Below the pieces are notes generated by a model, which worked only from the letters and a program-made list of their open reading frames with translations, was not told the origin of the DNA and made no database searches. This document shows, piece by piece, positions 1 to 5,414 of a stretch of 5,486 bases of DNA. A program made the position numbers and the translations under genes. Each line of letters starts with the position of its first letter. The first letter of the stretch is position 1. Source of the stretch: Pseudoflavonifractor sp047637855 (lineage in GTDB: Bacteria > Bacillota > Clostridia > Oscillospirales > Oscillospiraceae); NCBI GenBank assembly GCA_047637855.1, contig JBLJBF010000218.1, positions 1 through 5,486 on the forward strand, given 5' to 3'.

Positions 1-162
1 ATCAGCGGGAAGGACGAGGTGCGCCAGCACCTGGCCGAGCTGGGCTTTGTGGTGGACACCGCCGTCACGGTGGTAAGCTCTATGATGGGCAATCTCATCG
101 TGCAGGTAAAGGACAGCCGCGTGGCGATCGACCAGACCATGGCAAACCGCATCATGATCTGA
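1..162 (+). CDS. feoA: FeoA-domain protein, 3' end only (first of two tandem FeoA)
   Basis: The frame is open from base 1 and ends at TGA 160-162, giving the last 53 residues; the start lies outside the window. The visible part has the FeoA (SH3-like beta-barrel) pattern: a short helix with LAELGFVVDT, equivalent to the 'lxxLGi/f..G..v.v' segment, then beta strands TVVSSMMGNLIVQVKDSRVAI, and a C-terminal helix in which the small residue after 'A' leads to NRIMI. FeoA proteins are small cytosolic partners of the FeoB ferrous-iron transporter, thought to modulate its G domain or assembly. A second, complete feoA begins 26 nt downstream, and the tandem FeoA pair ahead of feoB is common in Clostridia. 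The two copies differ clearly (this one lacks the RRIMDMGI form of the motif), so they are probably not interchangeable. The family call is fairly sure; the specific role is inferred from context. Confidence 0.82.
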   Translation: MSGKDEVRQHLAELGFVVDTAVTVVSSMMGNLIVQVKDSRVAIDQTMANRIMI

Positions 163-188
163 AGCTTTGAGAGTAGGGAGGATATGGC

Positions 189-410
189 ATGAAGACATTG
201 AAGGACGTGGCGGTGGGAGAGACCGCCACGGTGGTAAAGCTCCACGGCGAGGGCCCCGTCAAGCGGCGCATTATGGACATGGGCATCACCAAGGGGGCCG
301 AGGTCTTTGTCCGCAAGGTGGCTCCTCTGGGCGACCCCATGGAGCTGAACGTGCGCGGCTACGAGCTGAGCATCCGCAAGGCGGACGCGGAAATGGTGGA
401 GATCGGGTAG
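189..410 (+). CDS. feoA: FeoA, ferrous iron transport accessory protein
   Basis: This is a complete 73-residue protein, the usual length for stand-alone FeoA. It has the family signature in order: an N-terminal strand (MKTLKDVAVGETATVVKL), the conserved helix RRIMDMGITKGAEV (about residues 26-39, matching the 'RRLxdmGi.pG' motif), strands FVRKVAPLGDPMELNVRGYELSI, where 'GDP.e...rGy.lslR' is typical, and the closing helix ADAEMVEIG. The start ATG is chosen because AGGGAGGA (175-182) sits 6 nt upstream; an overlapping ATG at 184 is in another frame. FeoA is a small cytosolic SH3-like protein needed for FeoB-mediated Fe(II) uptake, probably by contacting the FeoB GTPase or membrane part. It lies between another feoA and feoB, all on the plus strand and closely spaced, so the genes are almost certainly co-transcribed. 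The stop is TAG. Confidence 0.93.
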   Translation: MKTLKDVAVGETATVVKLHGEGPVKRRIMDMGITKGAEVFVRKVAPLGDPMELNVRGYELSIRKADAEMVEIG

Positions 411-429
411 ACCTCTTTTTTGCCCGTGC

Positions 430-445
430 GTTAGCAAGAGCTAAC
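430..445 (+). other. small hairpin in the feoA-feoB spacer
   Basis: GTTAGC (430-435) and GCTAAC (440-445) form a perfect 6-bp stem with an AAGA loop, ending 8 nt before the feoB Shine-Dalgarno AGGAG. A run of six T (416-421) precedes it, just after the feoA stop. In the transcript the hairpin could shield the 5' end of a processed feoB message or adjust feoB translation relative to feoA. The function is inference; only the stem is visible. Confidence 0.4.
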
Positions 446-465
446 AGTTAGAGAGGAGCAGCAAC

Positions 466-2961
466 ATGGAATGGAAGATCGCCCTTGCGGGCAACCCCAA
501 CAGCGGCAAAACCACTTTGTTCAACGACTTGACCGGGTCCAACCAATATGTGGGCAACTGGCCGGGCGTGACGGTGGAGAAGAAGGAAGGCCGTCTGCGC
601 GGCCATAAGGACGTGATCATTCAGGACTTGCCCGGCATTTACTCCCTGTCCCCCTACACGCCGGAGGAGTTGGTGGCCCGCGGGTACTTAGTGAACGAGA
701 AGCCCAATGCCATCATCAACATCGTGGACGGCACCAACATCGAGCGCAACCTCTACCTCACCACCCAGCTGATCGAGCTGGGTATCCCGGTAGTGGTGGC
801 CGTCAATATGATCGACCTGGTGCGCAAGAATGGCGACCTGATCGACCTAGAGAAGCTGGGCCGCGCGCTGGGCTGCCCCGTGGTGTCCATGAGCGCTCTC
901 AAGGGCGAGGGCGGCATGGCTGCTGCCGAGAAGGCCATCGAGCTGGCCAAGTCCGCCCATCCCGGGGAGCACCCCCATGTTTTTACCGGCAGCGTGGAGC
1001 ACGCCCTGGCCCACATCGAGGAGTCCATCGCGCCGCTGGTGGACGCCAAAAGCCTGCGGTGGTTCGCCCTCAAGCTCTTTGAGCGGGACAGGGATGTAGC
1101 CAAGTCCCTCAAGCTGGACGGCGCCCTGGCCGCCCACCTCGAGGAGCATATCGCCGACTGCGAAAACGAGCTGGACGACGACGCCGAGAGCATCGTCACC
1201 AACCAGCGCTACGCCTACATCTCCCAGGTAGTGAGCTCCGCCGTGAAGAAGAAGGCCCACAGGCACAGCCTCACCGCCTCGGACAGGATCGACCGGGTCG
1301 TCACCAACCGGGTTCTGGCGCTGCCCATCTTCGCGGTGATCATGTTTTTGGTGTACTATCTCGCCATCGGCAGCGTGGGCGCGCTGGCCACCAACTGGGC
1401 CAACGACGGCGTCTTCGGCGACGGCTGGCATCTATTGGGCATCGGCTCGGCCGCCTATGAGGAGGCGGCGGGTGAGTTCGACACCGCCGCCGTTTCCATT
1501 GAAGCCTACTTAGCCGCCGCGAAGGAGCGGGGCATCGACACCGCCGCCCTTGCCGCCTCCCTGGAGGCCGGCGAAGTCGATCAGGCCGCCCTCGACGCCT
1601 TCGTATCCAGCGCCTCGGCCGCGGGACTGACCACCGAGGTCGCCGCTGAGAACGAGGACGGCGGCATAACGTTTACCCCCTTCACCGCCGAGTCTTTTGT
1701 CCAGGCTGTCGGCTTAGCGAAGCCCGACCCCGCCGACTTCGGCATCTGGGTGCCCGGCGTGCCGGTGCTGGTACGCGGCGCGCTGGAGCGGGCCGAGGTA
1801 GCTCCCTGGGTCTCGGGCCTGATCGTAGACGGCATTGTAAGCGGCGTGGGCGCGGTGCTGGGCTTTGTGCCCCAGATGCTGGTGCTCTTCCTCATGCTCT
1901 CCATTCTGGAGGACGTGGGCTACATGGCCCGGGTGGCCTTCATCATGGACCGCGTCTTCCGCAAGGTGGGCCTATCCGGCAAGAGCTTTATCCCCATGCT
2001 GGTCTCCACGGGCTGCGGCGTGCCCGGCGTCATGGCCTCCCGCACCATCGAGAACGAGCGGGACCGCAGGATGACCGTCATGACCACCTGCTTTATGCCC
2101 TGCGGGGCCAAGATGCCCATTATCGCCCTCTTCGCCGGCGCTCTCTTCGGCGGCAGCGGCCTGGTGGCCGTGTCTGCCTACTTCATCGGCGTTGCCGCCA
2201 TCATCGTTTCGGGTGTGATCCTGAAGAAAACCAAGCTCTTCGCGGGCGACCCGGCCCCCTTCGTCATGGAGCTGCCCGCCTACCACGTCCCCTCGGTCGT
2301 GGGCGTCCTCCGCGCCACTTGGGAGCGGGGCTGGAGCTTTATCAAGCGCGCGGGCACCGTCATTCTGGCCTCGGCGGTCATTCTCTGGTTCCTCCAGGCC
2401 TTCGGCGTGGCGGACGGCGTCTTCGGCATGGTGGAGGATAATGACCACAGCCTGCTTGCCGCCATAGGTCGCATCGTTGCCCCCGCCTTCTCCCCCCTGG
2501 GCTTTGGGTCCTGGCAGGGCGCGGTAGCCACCTTCACCGGCCTGATCGCCAAGGAGAATGTGGTCAGCACCTTCGGCGTGCTCTACGGGTTTGCCGAGGT
2601 GGCCGAGGACGGGCTGGAGATCTGGGGCCGCCTGGCCCAGGACTTCACCAAGCTGGCCGCTTACAGTTTCATGGTCTTCAACCTTCTGTGCGCCCCCTGC
2701 TTTGCCGCCATGGGCGCGATCAAGCGGGAGATGAACAGCGCTAAGTGGACCTGGATCGCCATCGGGTACATGTGCGGATTCGCCTACGTGATCTCCCTGA
2801 TCGTGTATCAGCTCGGCCTTCTCTTCACCGGCGGCGGCTTTACCCTCTGGTCTGCCGTGGCCCTGCTGCTGACGGCGGGTCTCCTGTACCTTCTCCTGCG
2901 CCGGGACAAGACGCAGGGCACCACCTTGTCCCGCAAATCCGCGGGGTCCCCCGTGGCCTGA
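466..2961 (+). CDS. feoB: FeoB, GTP-dependent ferrous iron transporter
   Basis: This 831-residue polytopic inner-membrane protein imports Fe(II). The N-terminal G domain shows every GTPase motif: G1 GNPNSGKT (9-16), the switch I Thr in NWPGVTVE (T36), G3 DLPG (54-57), G4 NMID (114-117) and G5 SALKG (143-147). An alpha-helical GDI-type region follows to about 270. TM1 is about 284-304. The membrane part has the conserved Gate features: FVPQMLVLF..LEDVGYMAR (467-489), STGCGVPG with C517, CFMPCGAK with C542/C546, LIAKENVVSTFG (693-704) and NLLCAPCFAAMGAIKRE with C742/C745. Hydrophobic segments continue to about 813, followed by a short basic tail. The start ATG is supported by AGGAG (454-458) 7 nt upstream. 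The protein is longer than most FeoB (about 650-780) because of an acidic, Ala-rich insert of about 95 residues (about 331-425) in the first extracytoplasmic loop. No FeoC or Cys-rich FeoB-associated gene follows before the terminator. Confidence 0.97.
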   Translation: MEWKIALAGNPNSGKTTLFNDLTGSNQYVGNWPGVTVEKKEGRLRGHKDVIIQDLPGIYSLSPYTPEELVARGYLVNEKPNAIINIVDGTNIERNLYLTTQLIELGIPVVVAVNMIDLVRKNGDLIDLEKLGRALGCPVVSMSALKGEGGMAAAEKAIELAKSAHPGEHPHVFTGSVEHALAHIEESIAPLVDAKSLRWFALKLFERDRDVAKSLKLDGALAAHLEEHIADCENELDDDAESIVTNQRYAYISQVVSSAVKKKAHRHSLTASDRIDRVVTNRVLALPIFAVIMFLVYYLAIGSVGALATNWANDGVFGDGWHLLGIGSAAYEEAAGEFDTAAVSIEAYLAAAKERGIDTAALAASLEAGEVDQAALDAFVSSASAAGLTTEVAAENEDGGITFTPFTAESFVQAVGLAKPDPADFGIWVPGVPVLVRGALERAEVAPWVSGLIVDGIVSGVGAVLGFVPQMLVLFLMLSILEDVGYMARVAFIMDRVFRKVGLSGKSFIPMLVSTGCGVPGVMASRTIENERDRRMTVMTTCFMPCGAKMPIIALFAGALFGGSGLVAVSAYFIGVAAIIVSGVILKKTKLFAGDPAPFVMELPAYHVPSVVGVLRATWERGWSFIKRAGTVILASAVILWFLQAFGVADGVFGMVEDNDHSLLAAIGRIVAPAFSPLGFGSWQGAVATFTGLIAKENVVSTFGVLYGFAEVAEDGLEIWGRLAQDFTKLAAYSFMVFNLLCAPCFAAMGAIKREMNSAKWTWIAIGYMCGFAYVISLIVYQLGLLFTGGGFTLWSAVALLLTAGLLYLLLRRDKTQGTTLSRKSAGSPVA

Positions 2962-2972
2962 AACCGGCCACA

Positions 2973-3008
2973 AAAAAGAGCGGCAGCCCGCGGGCTGTCG
3001 CTCTTTTT
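2973..3008 (+). terminator. Rho-independent terminator of feo operon, usable from both strands
   Basis: Starting 12 nt after the feoB stop, AAAAAGAGCGGCAGCC (2973-2988) pairs with GGCTGTCGCTCTTTTT (2993-3008) around a CGCG loop. The only imperfection is a G·U wobble in plus-strand RNA (an A·C mismatch on the minus strand). The T-run CTCTTTTT is on the plus side and the opposite arm gives TTTTTT on the minus strand, so convergent transcription from the hydratase operon (ending at 3073) can also stop here. The symmetry and placement between convergent genes are typical of shared intrinsic terminators. Confidence 0.92.
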
Positions 3009-3037
3009 GAATGCCACAGGCCTTGTACGGAAAACGT

Positions 3038-3072
3038 GTACCCGCCTGTCAAAAAAGCCCTCAGGCGGATAC
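3038..3072. repeat. 11-bp inverted repeat abutting the hydratase beta stop codon
   Basis: GTACCCGCCTG (3038-3048) pairs with CAGGCGGATAC (3062-3072), 11 bp with one G/T wobble position, around a 13-nt loop containing six A (six U in the minus-strand message). On the minus strand the stem begins at the base right after the TGA of the hydratase gene. Because the T-run lies in the loop rather than after the stem, it is not a canonical intrinsic terminator. It may act as a 3' stabilising stem-loop upstream of the terminator at 2973-3008. Confidence 0.55.
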
Positions 3073-3624
3073 TCAGGTGCGGTAGGTCTCTCTGCCCAGG
3101 CGGTAGAGGTTTCCTCCCGCGCTGTCTATGGCCACGGTGAGGGGGAGCCGCTCTATCTCCAGGCGCTTGACCGACTCGCAGCCCAAATCGTCGAAGGCGA
3201 CGACCTGGGCCGACTTGACGCAGCGGGCGATGAGCGCGCCCGCGCCCCCCACGGCGGCGAAGTAGCAGGCCCCATTGCGCGCGATGGCCTCGGCCACGGC
3301 GGCGCTCCGCTCCCCCTTGCCGATCATGGCGGCCAGCCCCAGATCCAGAAGCCGGGGGGTATAGGGGTCCATCCGGCCCGAGGTGGTGGGCCCGCAGGCC
3401 CCCACCGCCATCCCCTGCTGGCCCGGCGTGGGGCCCGCGTAGTAGATCACGGCGTCACGGATGGGAAAGGGCGGCGCCTCCCCGGCGTCCAGGGCGGCGG
3501 CAATGCGCTTATGGGCGGCATCCCGGGCGGTGTAAACCACGCCGGAGAGGAGCACCCGGTCCCCCGCCCGGAGGGAGGGCAGGACGGCCCGCAGGCCGTC
3601 GGTGTGGAGTTCCAGCGTCTCCAT
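3073..3624 (-). CDS. Class I fumarate hydratase / L-tartrate dehydratase family, beta subunit
   Basis: This 183-residue soluble protein is full length for the separate beta subunit of the [4Fe-4S] hydro-lyases (fumarase class I C-terminal region, TtdB/FumA-C family). These enzymes interconvert fumarate and malate, or dehydrate tartrate to oxaloacetate. Visible family motifs are GDRVLLSGVVYTARDAAHKR (21-40), YYAGPTP (61-67), GPTTSGRMD (78-86), the IGKG loop (101-104), GGAGALIARCVKSAQVVAFDDLG in the swivelling domain, and VAIDSAGGNLY near the C terminus. The cluster and most active-site residues sit on the alpha subunit, which normally lies directly upstream. Here the upstream gene is instead a DivIVA-like protein ending 5 nt before this ATG. 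The Shine-Dalgarno is weak (GGGGA about 9 nt upstream, inside the preceding gene), so translational coupling is likely. The family is confident; fumarate versus tartrate cannot be decided from the beta subunit. Confidence 0.93.
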   Translation of the reverse strand: METLELHTDGLRAVLPSLRAGDRVLLSGVVYTARDAAHKRIAAALDAGEAPPFPIRDAVIYYAGPTPGQQGMAVGACGPTTSGRMDPYTPRLLDLGLAAMIGKGERSAAVAEAIARNGACYFAAVGGAGALIARCVKSAQVVAFDDLGCESVKRLEIERLPLTVAIDSAGGNLYRLGRETYRT

Positions 3625-3629
3625 GGCGG

Positions 3630-4310
3630 TCAGTCCCCGTCCACGTTCAGGGGCATGGGCGGGCGGGGGCTAAGCGTGTCGCGGCAGGATTCGATGAGCT
3701 GCTCCAGCTCCTCGTCGTGGGCGCAGAACTCGGCCGAGATGCCCTCCAGCGTCCGTGTTACCCGCGTCAGCTCGCCCCCGGCGTGGGAGACGGTGGCATC
3801 CACATCGGTGCGCAGCCGGTCGTACCCCTCCTGCACCTTGCGCATCCACTGCTCCAGGTCGGCCTGGGCGGCCTGTACCCGCTCCTGGGCCGCGCGCTCG
3901 GCGGCCTGGGCGCGGAAGTGGGCGTCCAGCTCGATACCCGCCGTCCGGTCCTTCACCGCCTGATAGGCGGCCGCGGCGGGCTCCAGCTCGGCCAGGCGGG
4001 CCTTGAGTGCGGCATTCTCCCGCTCCAAGTCGGCCAGGCGGGCATTTTTCTGCACCAGCTCAGCTGTGGACCGCTCCAGTGAAGCGGAGGTCTCGGCAAG
4101 GGCCTCGTCCGCCGCCTTTGCCCGGGCGGTCAGCCCGGCCTGAGCGGTATCCAGCTCAGCCTTGGCCCCGGCCAGCTCGGCCAATTCTTTTTGGAGGGCC
4201 TCAACCTTGGAACCATGCGCCCGCGCGGTGGTCTCGATATAGCTCAGCACGTCCTGTTTTTGAAAGCCGCCAAATACGGCCCCGCGGAACTGCTGCTCGT
4301 TTGCTGCCAT
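3630..4310 (-). CDS. DivIVA-like coiled-coil protein
   Basis: This is a 226-residue soluble protein. The N terminus FGGFQKQDVLSYIE (13-26) matches the short DivIVA/GpsB-type motif (F.GY.k.dVd.fi), which in the family binds membrane or partners at division sites and cell poles. Almost everything after it is predicted coiled coil: an Ala/Glu/Leu/Lys-rich stretch at about 30-112, a break at LEPAAAAYQ, and further heptad-like helix at about 128-210. The tail RPPMPLNVDGD is acidic and unstructured. It has no membrane segment or signal peptide. The start is the only in-frame ATG before the motif; AGAAGG directly abuts it, which is unusually close, while GGGG lies about 8 nt upstream. It is the first gene after the promoter at 4371-4399 and is followed 5 nt later by the hydratase beta gene. 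A role in division, polarity or envelope growth is a family-based guess; true GpsB or DivIVA orthology is not claimed. Confidence 0.8.
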   Translation of the reverse strand: MAANEQQFRGAVFGGFQKQDVLSYIETTARAHGSKVEALQKELAELAGAKAELDTAQAGLTARAKAADEALAETSASLERSTAELVQKNARLADLERENAALKARLAELEPAAAAYQAVKDRTAGIELDAHFRAQAAERAAQERVQAAQADLEQWMRKVQEGYDRLRTDVDATVSHAGGELTRVTRTLEGISAEFCAHDEELEQLIESCRDTLSPRPPMPLNVDGD

Positions 4311-4336
4311 CCTTCTCGCCCCATTCCCAAATTCCG

Positions 4337-4352
4337 GCGGGCTGCGGCCCGC
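4337..4352. other. GC-rich hairpin in the leader of the DivIVA-like gene
   Basis: GCGGGC (4337-4342) pairs with GCCCGC (4347-4352) around a 4-nt loop. It lies between the minus-strand promoter and the DivIVA-like start, so it would form in the 5' leader about 27 nt before the ATG. Read on the plus strand it is followed by TCTGTCTTTTTT, so it could also stop stray plus-strand transcription. No upstream plus-strand gene needs it. Confidence 0.4.
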
Positions 4353-4370
4353 TCTGTCTTTTTTCGGGAT

Positions 4371-4399
4371 ATTGTATCATATTTTCGTGCGCCCGTCTA
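4371..4399 (-). promoter_or_regulatory. Sigma-A type promoter for the DivIVA-like/hydratase operon
   Basis: On the minus strand the -35 element TAGACG (4399-4394; 4 of 6 to TTGACA) and the -10 TACAAT (4376-4371; 5 of 6 to TATAAT) are separated by exactly 17 bp. The spacer is AT-rich next to the -10, unlike the GC-rich surroundings. It predicts a leader of about 55 nt before the ATG at 4310. Confidence 0.72.
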
Positions 4400-4422
4400 C
4401 ACCGGCGGCGGACGTGACGACA

Positions 4423-4451
4423 AAAGAAGCCTTGCGCAAGGCCCCTTCTTT
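4423..4451. promoter_or_regulatory. Palindrome between divergent promoters, possible operator
   Basis: A perfect 14-bp palindrome GCCTTGCGCAAGGC (4429-4442) is nested in flanking arms AAAGAA (4423-4428) and TTCTTT (4446-4451), offset by three C. It covers the -35 and part of the spacer of the plus-strand TSCPD promoter and lies about 30 bp upstream of the minus-strand -35. Its position suits a repressor site for the TSCPD gene or a shared regulator of both directions. As RNA it would be a terminator-like hairpin on the minus strand (followed by TTCTTTTG), so an operator role is not proven. Confidence 0.45.
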
Positions 4452-4460
4452 CGCTATAAT
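4432..4460 (+). promoter_or_regulatory. Sigma-A type promoter for the TSCPD gene
   Basis: A perfect -10 TATAAT (4455-4460) lies 17 bp after TTGCGC (4432-4437), which keeps the TTG of the -35 consensus. The predicted leader is about 55 nt and contains a short stem, CAAACC (4470-4475) with GGTTTG (4485-4490), ahead of the ribosome binding site at 4508-4518. The weak -35 and the overlapping palindrome suggest regulated initiation. Confidence 0.75.
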
Positions 4461-4522
4461 ACTACAGAGCAAACCTGCGGCGCTGGTTTGGATCGATACG
4501 CAAAGACAAGGGGGAAGGTTTT

Positions 4523-4786
4523 ATGACCATTACATATAAGCCCAAGGGGGTCTGCTCCAGCAACATAGAGCTGGAGGTGGAAAACGGCATCGTCACCAGC
4601 CTGGTTTTCACCGGCGGGTGCAGCGGGAACCTCCAGGGGCTGGCCCGTCTGGCGACCGGGATGAAAGCCGACGAAGTGGCCGACAAGCTGGAGGGGCTGC
4701 GCTGCGACAGGAAGCCCACCTCCTGCCCCGACCAGCTGGCCAAAGCGCTCAGACAGGCCCTGGAGAACGGCGAGCACGCAGAATAG
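4523..4786 (+). CDS. TSCPD-domain protein (TIGR03905-type), function unknown
   Basis: This 87-residue protein is essentially one TSCPD domain. It has four conserved-looking cysteines: C11 in KGVCSSNIELEVENG, C33 in FTGGCSGNLQGLARL, C61 in LRCDRK and C68 in the name-giving TSCPD (66-70). The family occurs stand-alone in Clostridia and as the C-terminal domain of some class II (B12-dependent) ribonucleotide reductases. The cysteine arrangement suggests metal binding or a redox role, but the stand-alone protein's function is not established. It has no signal peptide or membrane segment. The start ATG is supported by a very strong ribosome binding site, AAGGGGGAAGG (4508-4518), 4 nt upstream. It is monocistronic, with its own promoter at 4432-4460, transcribed divergently from the DivIVA-like operon and ending before a long hairpin at 4830-4884. 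The stop is TAG. Confidence 0.9.
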   Translation: MTITYKPKGVCSSNIELEVENGIVTSLVFTGGCSGNLQGLARLATGMKADEVADKLEGLRCDRKPTSCPDQLAKALRQALENGEHAE

Positions 4787-4829
4787 GCGCAATAAAATGG
4801 GCCGCCCGGAGAACGGGCCGCCGCTGACA

Positions 4830-4884
4830 ACATACAAATCTGGTATCGCAGCCGCACAGCGGCTGCGATACCAGTTTTGGATGT
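4830..4884 (+). terminator. Long hairpin (26-bp arms, 3-nt loop) followed by T-run
   Basis: Arms 4830-4855 and 4859-4884 are inverted repeats with only two mismatches in 26 positions, and the inner 16 bp (CTGGTATCGCAGCCGC and its complement) are perfect, around the loop ACA. CTTTTTT (4885-4891) follows on the plus strand, so it can terminate the TSCPD transcript, whose stop is 44 nt before. The stem is much longer than a typical intrinsic terminator, which suggests a palindromic repeat element that landed or was kept here. The rest of the 4787-4978 spacer holds only a short GCCCG/CGGGC stem at 4804-4818 and the weak hairpin at 4920-4938. Confidence 0.7.
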
Positions 4885-4919
4885 CTTTTTTACCGCGGCG
4901 AGGGGACACGAGATGTAAA

Positions 4920-4938
4920 GCCGAGGTCTTCCCTCAGC
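4920..4938 (-). terminator. Weak terminator-like hairpin downstream of the Fur-family gene
   Basis: On the minus strand GCTGAGG (4938-4932) pairs with CCTCGGC (4926-4920), including one U·G pair, around a GAAGA loop, and is followed by TTTACATC. It lies about 40 nt past the TGA of the Fur-family frame. The T-run is poor, so this is a tentative terminator; the long palindrome at 4830-4884 may be the stronger downstream barrier. Confidence 0.35.
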
Positions 4939-4978
4939 CGGAATGGCCCAAGCGGCCCGATGGTTCCGCCGCCCTGAG

Positions 4979-5401
4979 TCAGGTCGGGTCGCAGTCTTTG
5001 CAATATCCGAATATCTCCAAATTGTGCCCCATGACATGAAAATTTTCATCCTCCAGCTTTGGGATGAACGTCTCCATCGGGCAATTATCCATCGCAATAA
5101 TCTTCCGACAGCTCATGCAGACGGCATAGTGCTTATGCTCGAACCGGTTCAGCTCGTATACCGCCATTTCGCTGTTCATCACGTTGGTCTTTATGACTAC
5201 GCCCTATTTCAAGAACAGCTCCAGGACCCGGGAGACGGTGGACAGCCAGGCCGTGTCTCCGCTCTTCTCCATTTTGGAGCATATCTCCGCGGCGCTTAAG
5301 GGTTTGTCCGTCTGTTTCAGCACCGCGATAACCCCTTCCCGCTGCCGCGTTCTCTTGATTCCCGCAGGCCAAGCGCTCTGCTCCACTTTCACTGCATCCA
5401 C
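4979..5401 (-). pseudogene. Fur-family metalloregulator interrupted by an in-frame amber codon
   Basis: Read through one TAG (5206-5204), this is a normal 140-codon Fur-family gene. Residues 1-65 form the winged-helix half (IKRTRQREGVIAVLKQ, LSAAEICSKM, then STVSRVLELFLK). Codon 66 is the TAG. Residues 67-140 continue in the same frame: GVVIKTN, YELNRFEHKHYAVC, and the metal and structural zinc sites HKH (89-91), CMSC (95-98), H122, H126 and CKDC (134-137). No bases are gained or lost, so one substitution (for example AAG to TAG) explains the break. The family's TVYR motif in the recognition helix reads TVSR (S57), a second likely damaging change. The start is uncertain: GTG 5401 is the longest, GTG 5392 is possible with GGGGTGG upstream. 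A separate restart at GTG 5182 or ATG 5179 would yield only the dimerisation/metal half. Fur, Zur or PerR specificity cannot be assigned. Base composition is less GC-rich than the neighbouring genes. Confidence 0.83.
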
Positions 5402-5414
5402 CCCATTTGTTTTG

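Noticed and set aside
399..421. Possible attenuator at the feoA stop (GAG.TC/GA.CTC stem followed by six T)
   Set aside because: The stem is only five pairs with an internal mismatch and overlaps the coding end, so it is too weak to call a terminator; the T-run alone is not evidence.
847..1431. Minus-strand open frame of 194 codons over the FeoB GTPase region
   Set aside because: It is the antisense shadow of the conserved G domain and linker, with no ribosome binding site or promoter.
1972..2973. Minus-strand open frame of 333 codons inside feoB
   Set aside because: The translation is rich in Gly, His, Glu and Asp without a fold or motif, and the opposite strand encodes conserved FeoB membrane motifs.
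3007..3963. Long plus-strand open frame of 318 codons across the hydratase and DivIVA-like genes
   Set aside because: It is antisense to two genes with clear family motifs, has low-complexity Gly/Ser/Arg-rich translation with no recognisable domain, and starts inside the terminator. It is a high-GC shadow frame.
4454..5097. Minus-strand open frames of 151 and 211 codons across the TSCPD gene and its downstream hairpin
   Set aside because: They run antisense through the TSCPD gene and its promoter, include the palindrome as coding sequence, and match no recognisable family.
5204..5206. TAG read as an extra amino acid (pyrrolysine or recoded amber)
   Set aside because: Two neighbouring intact genes end at TAG where their family lengths predict, no downstream recoding structure was seen, and Fur proteins have no known pyrrolysine at this site. 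A nonsense mutation is simpler.
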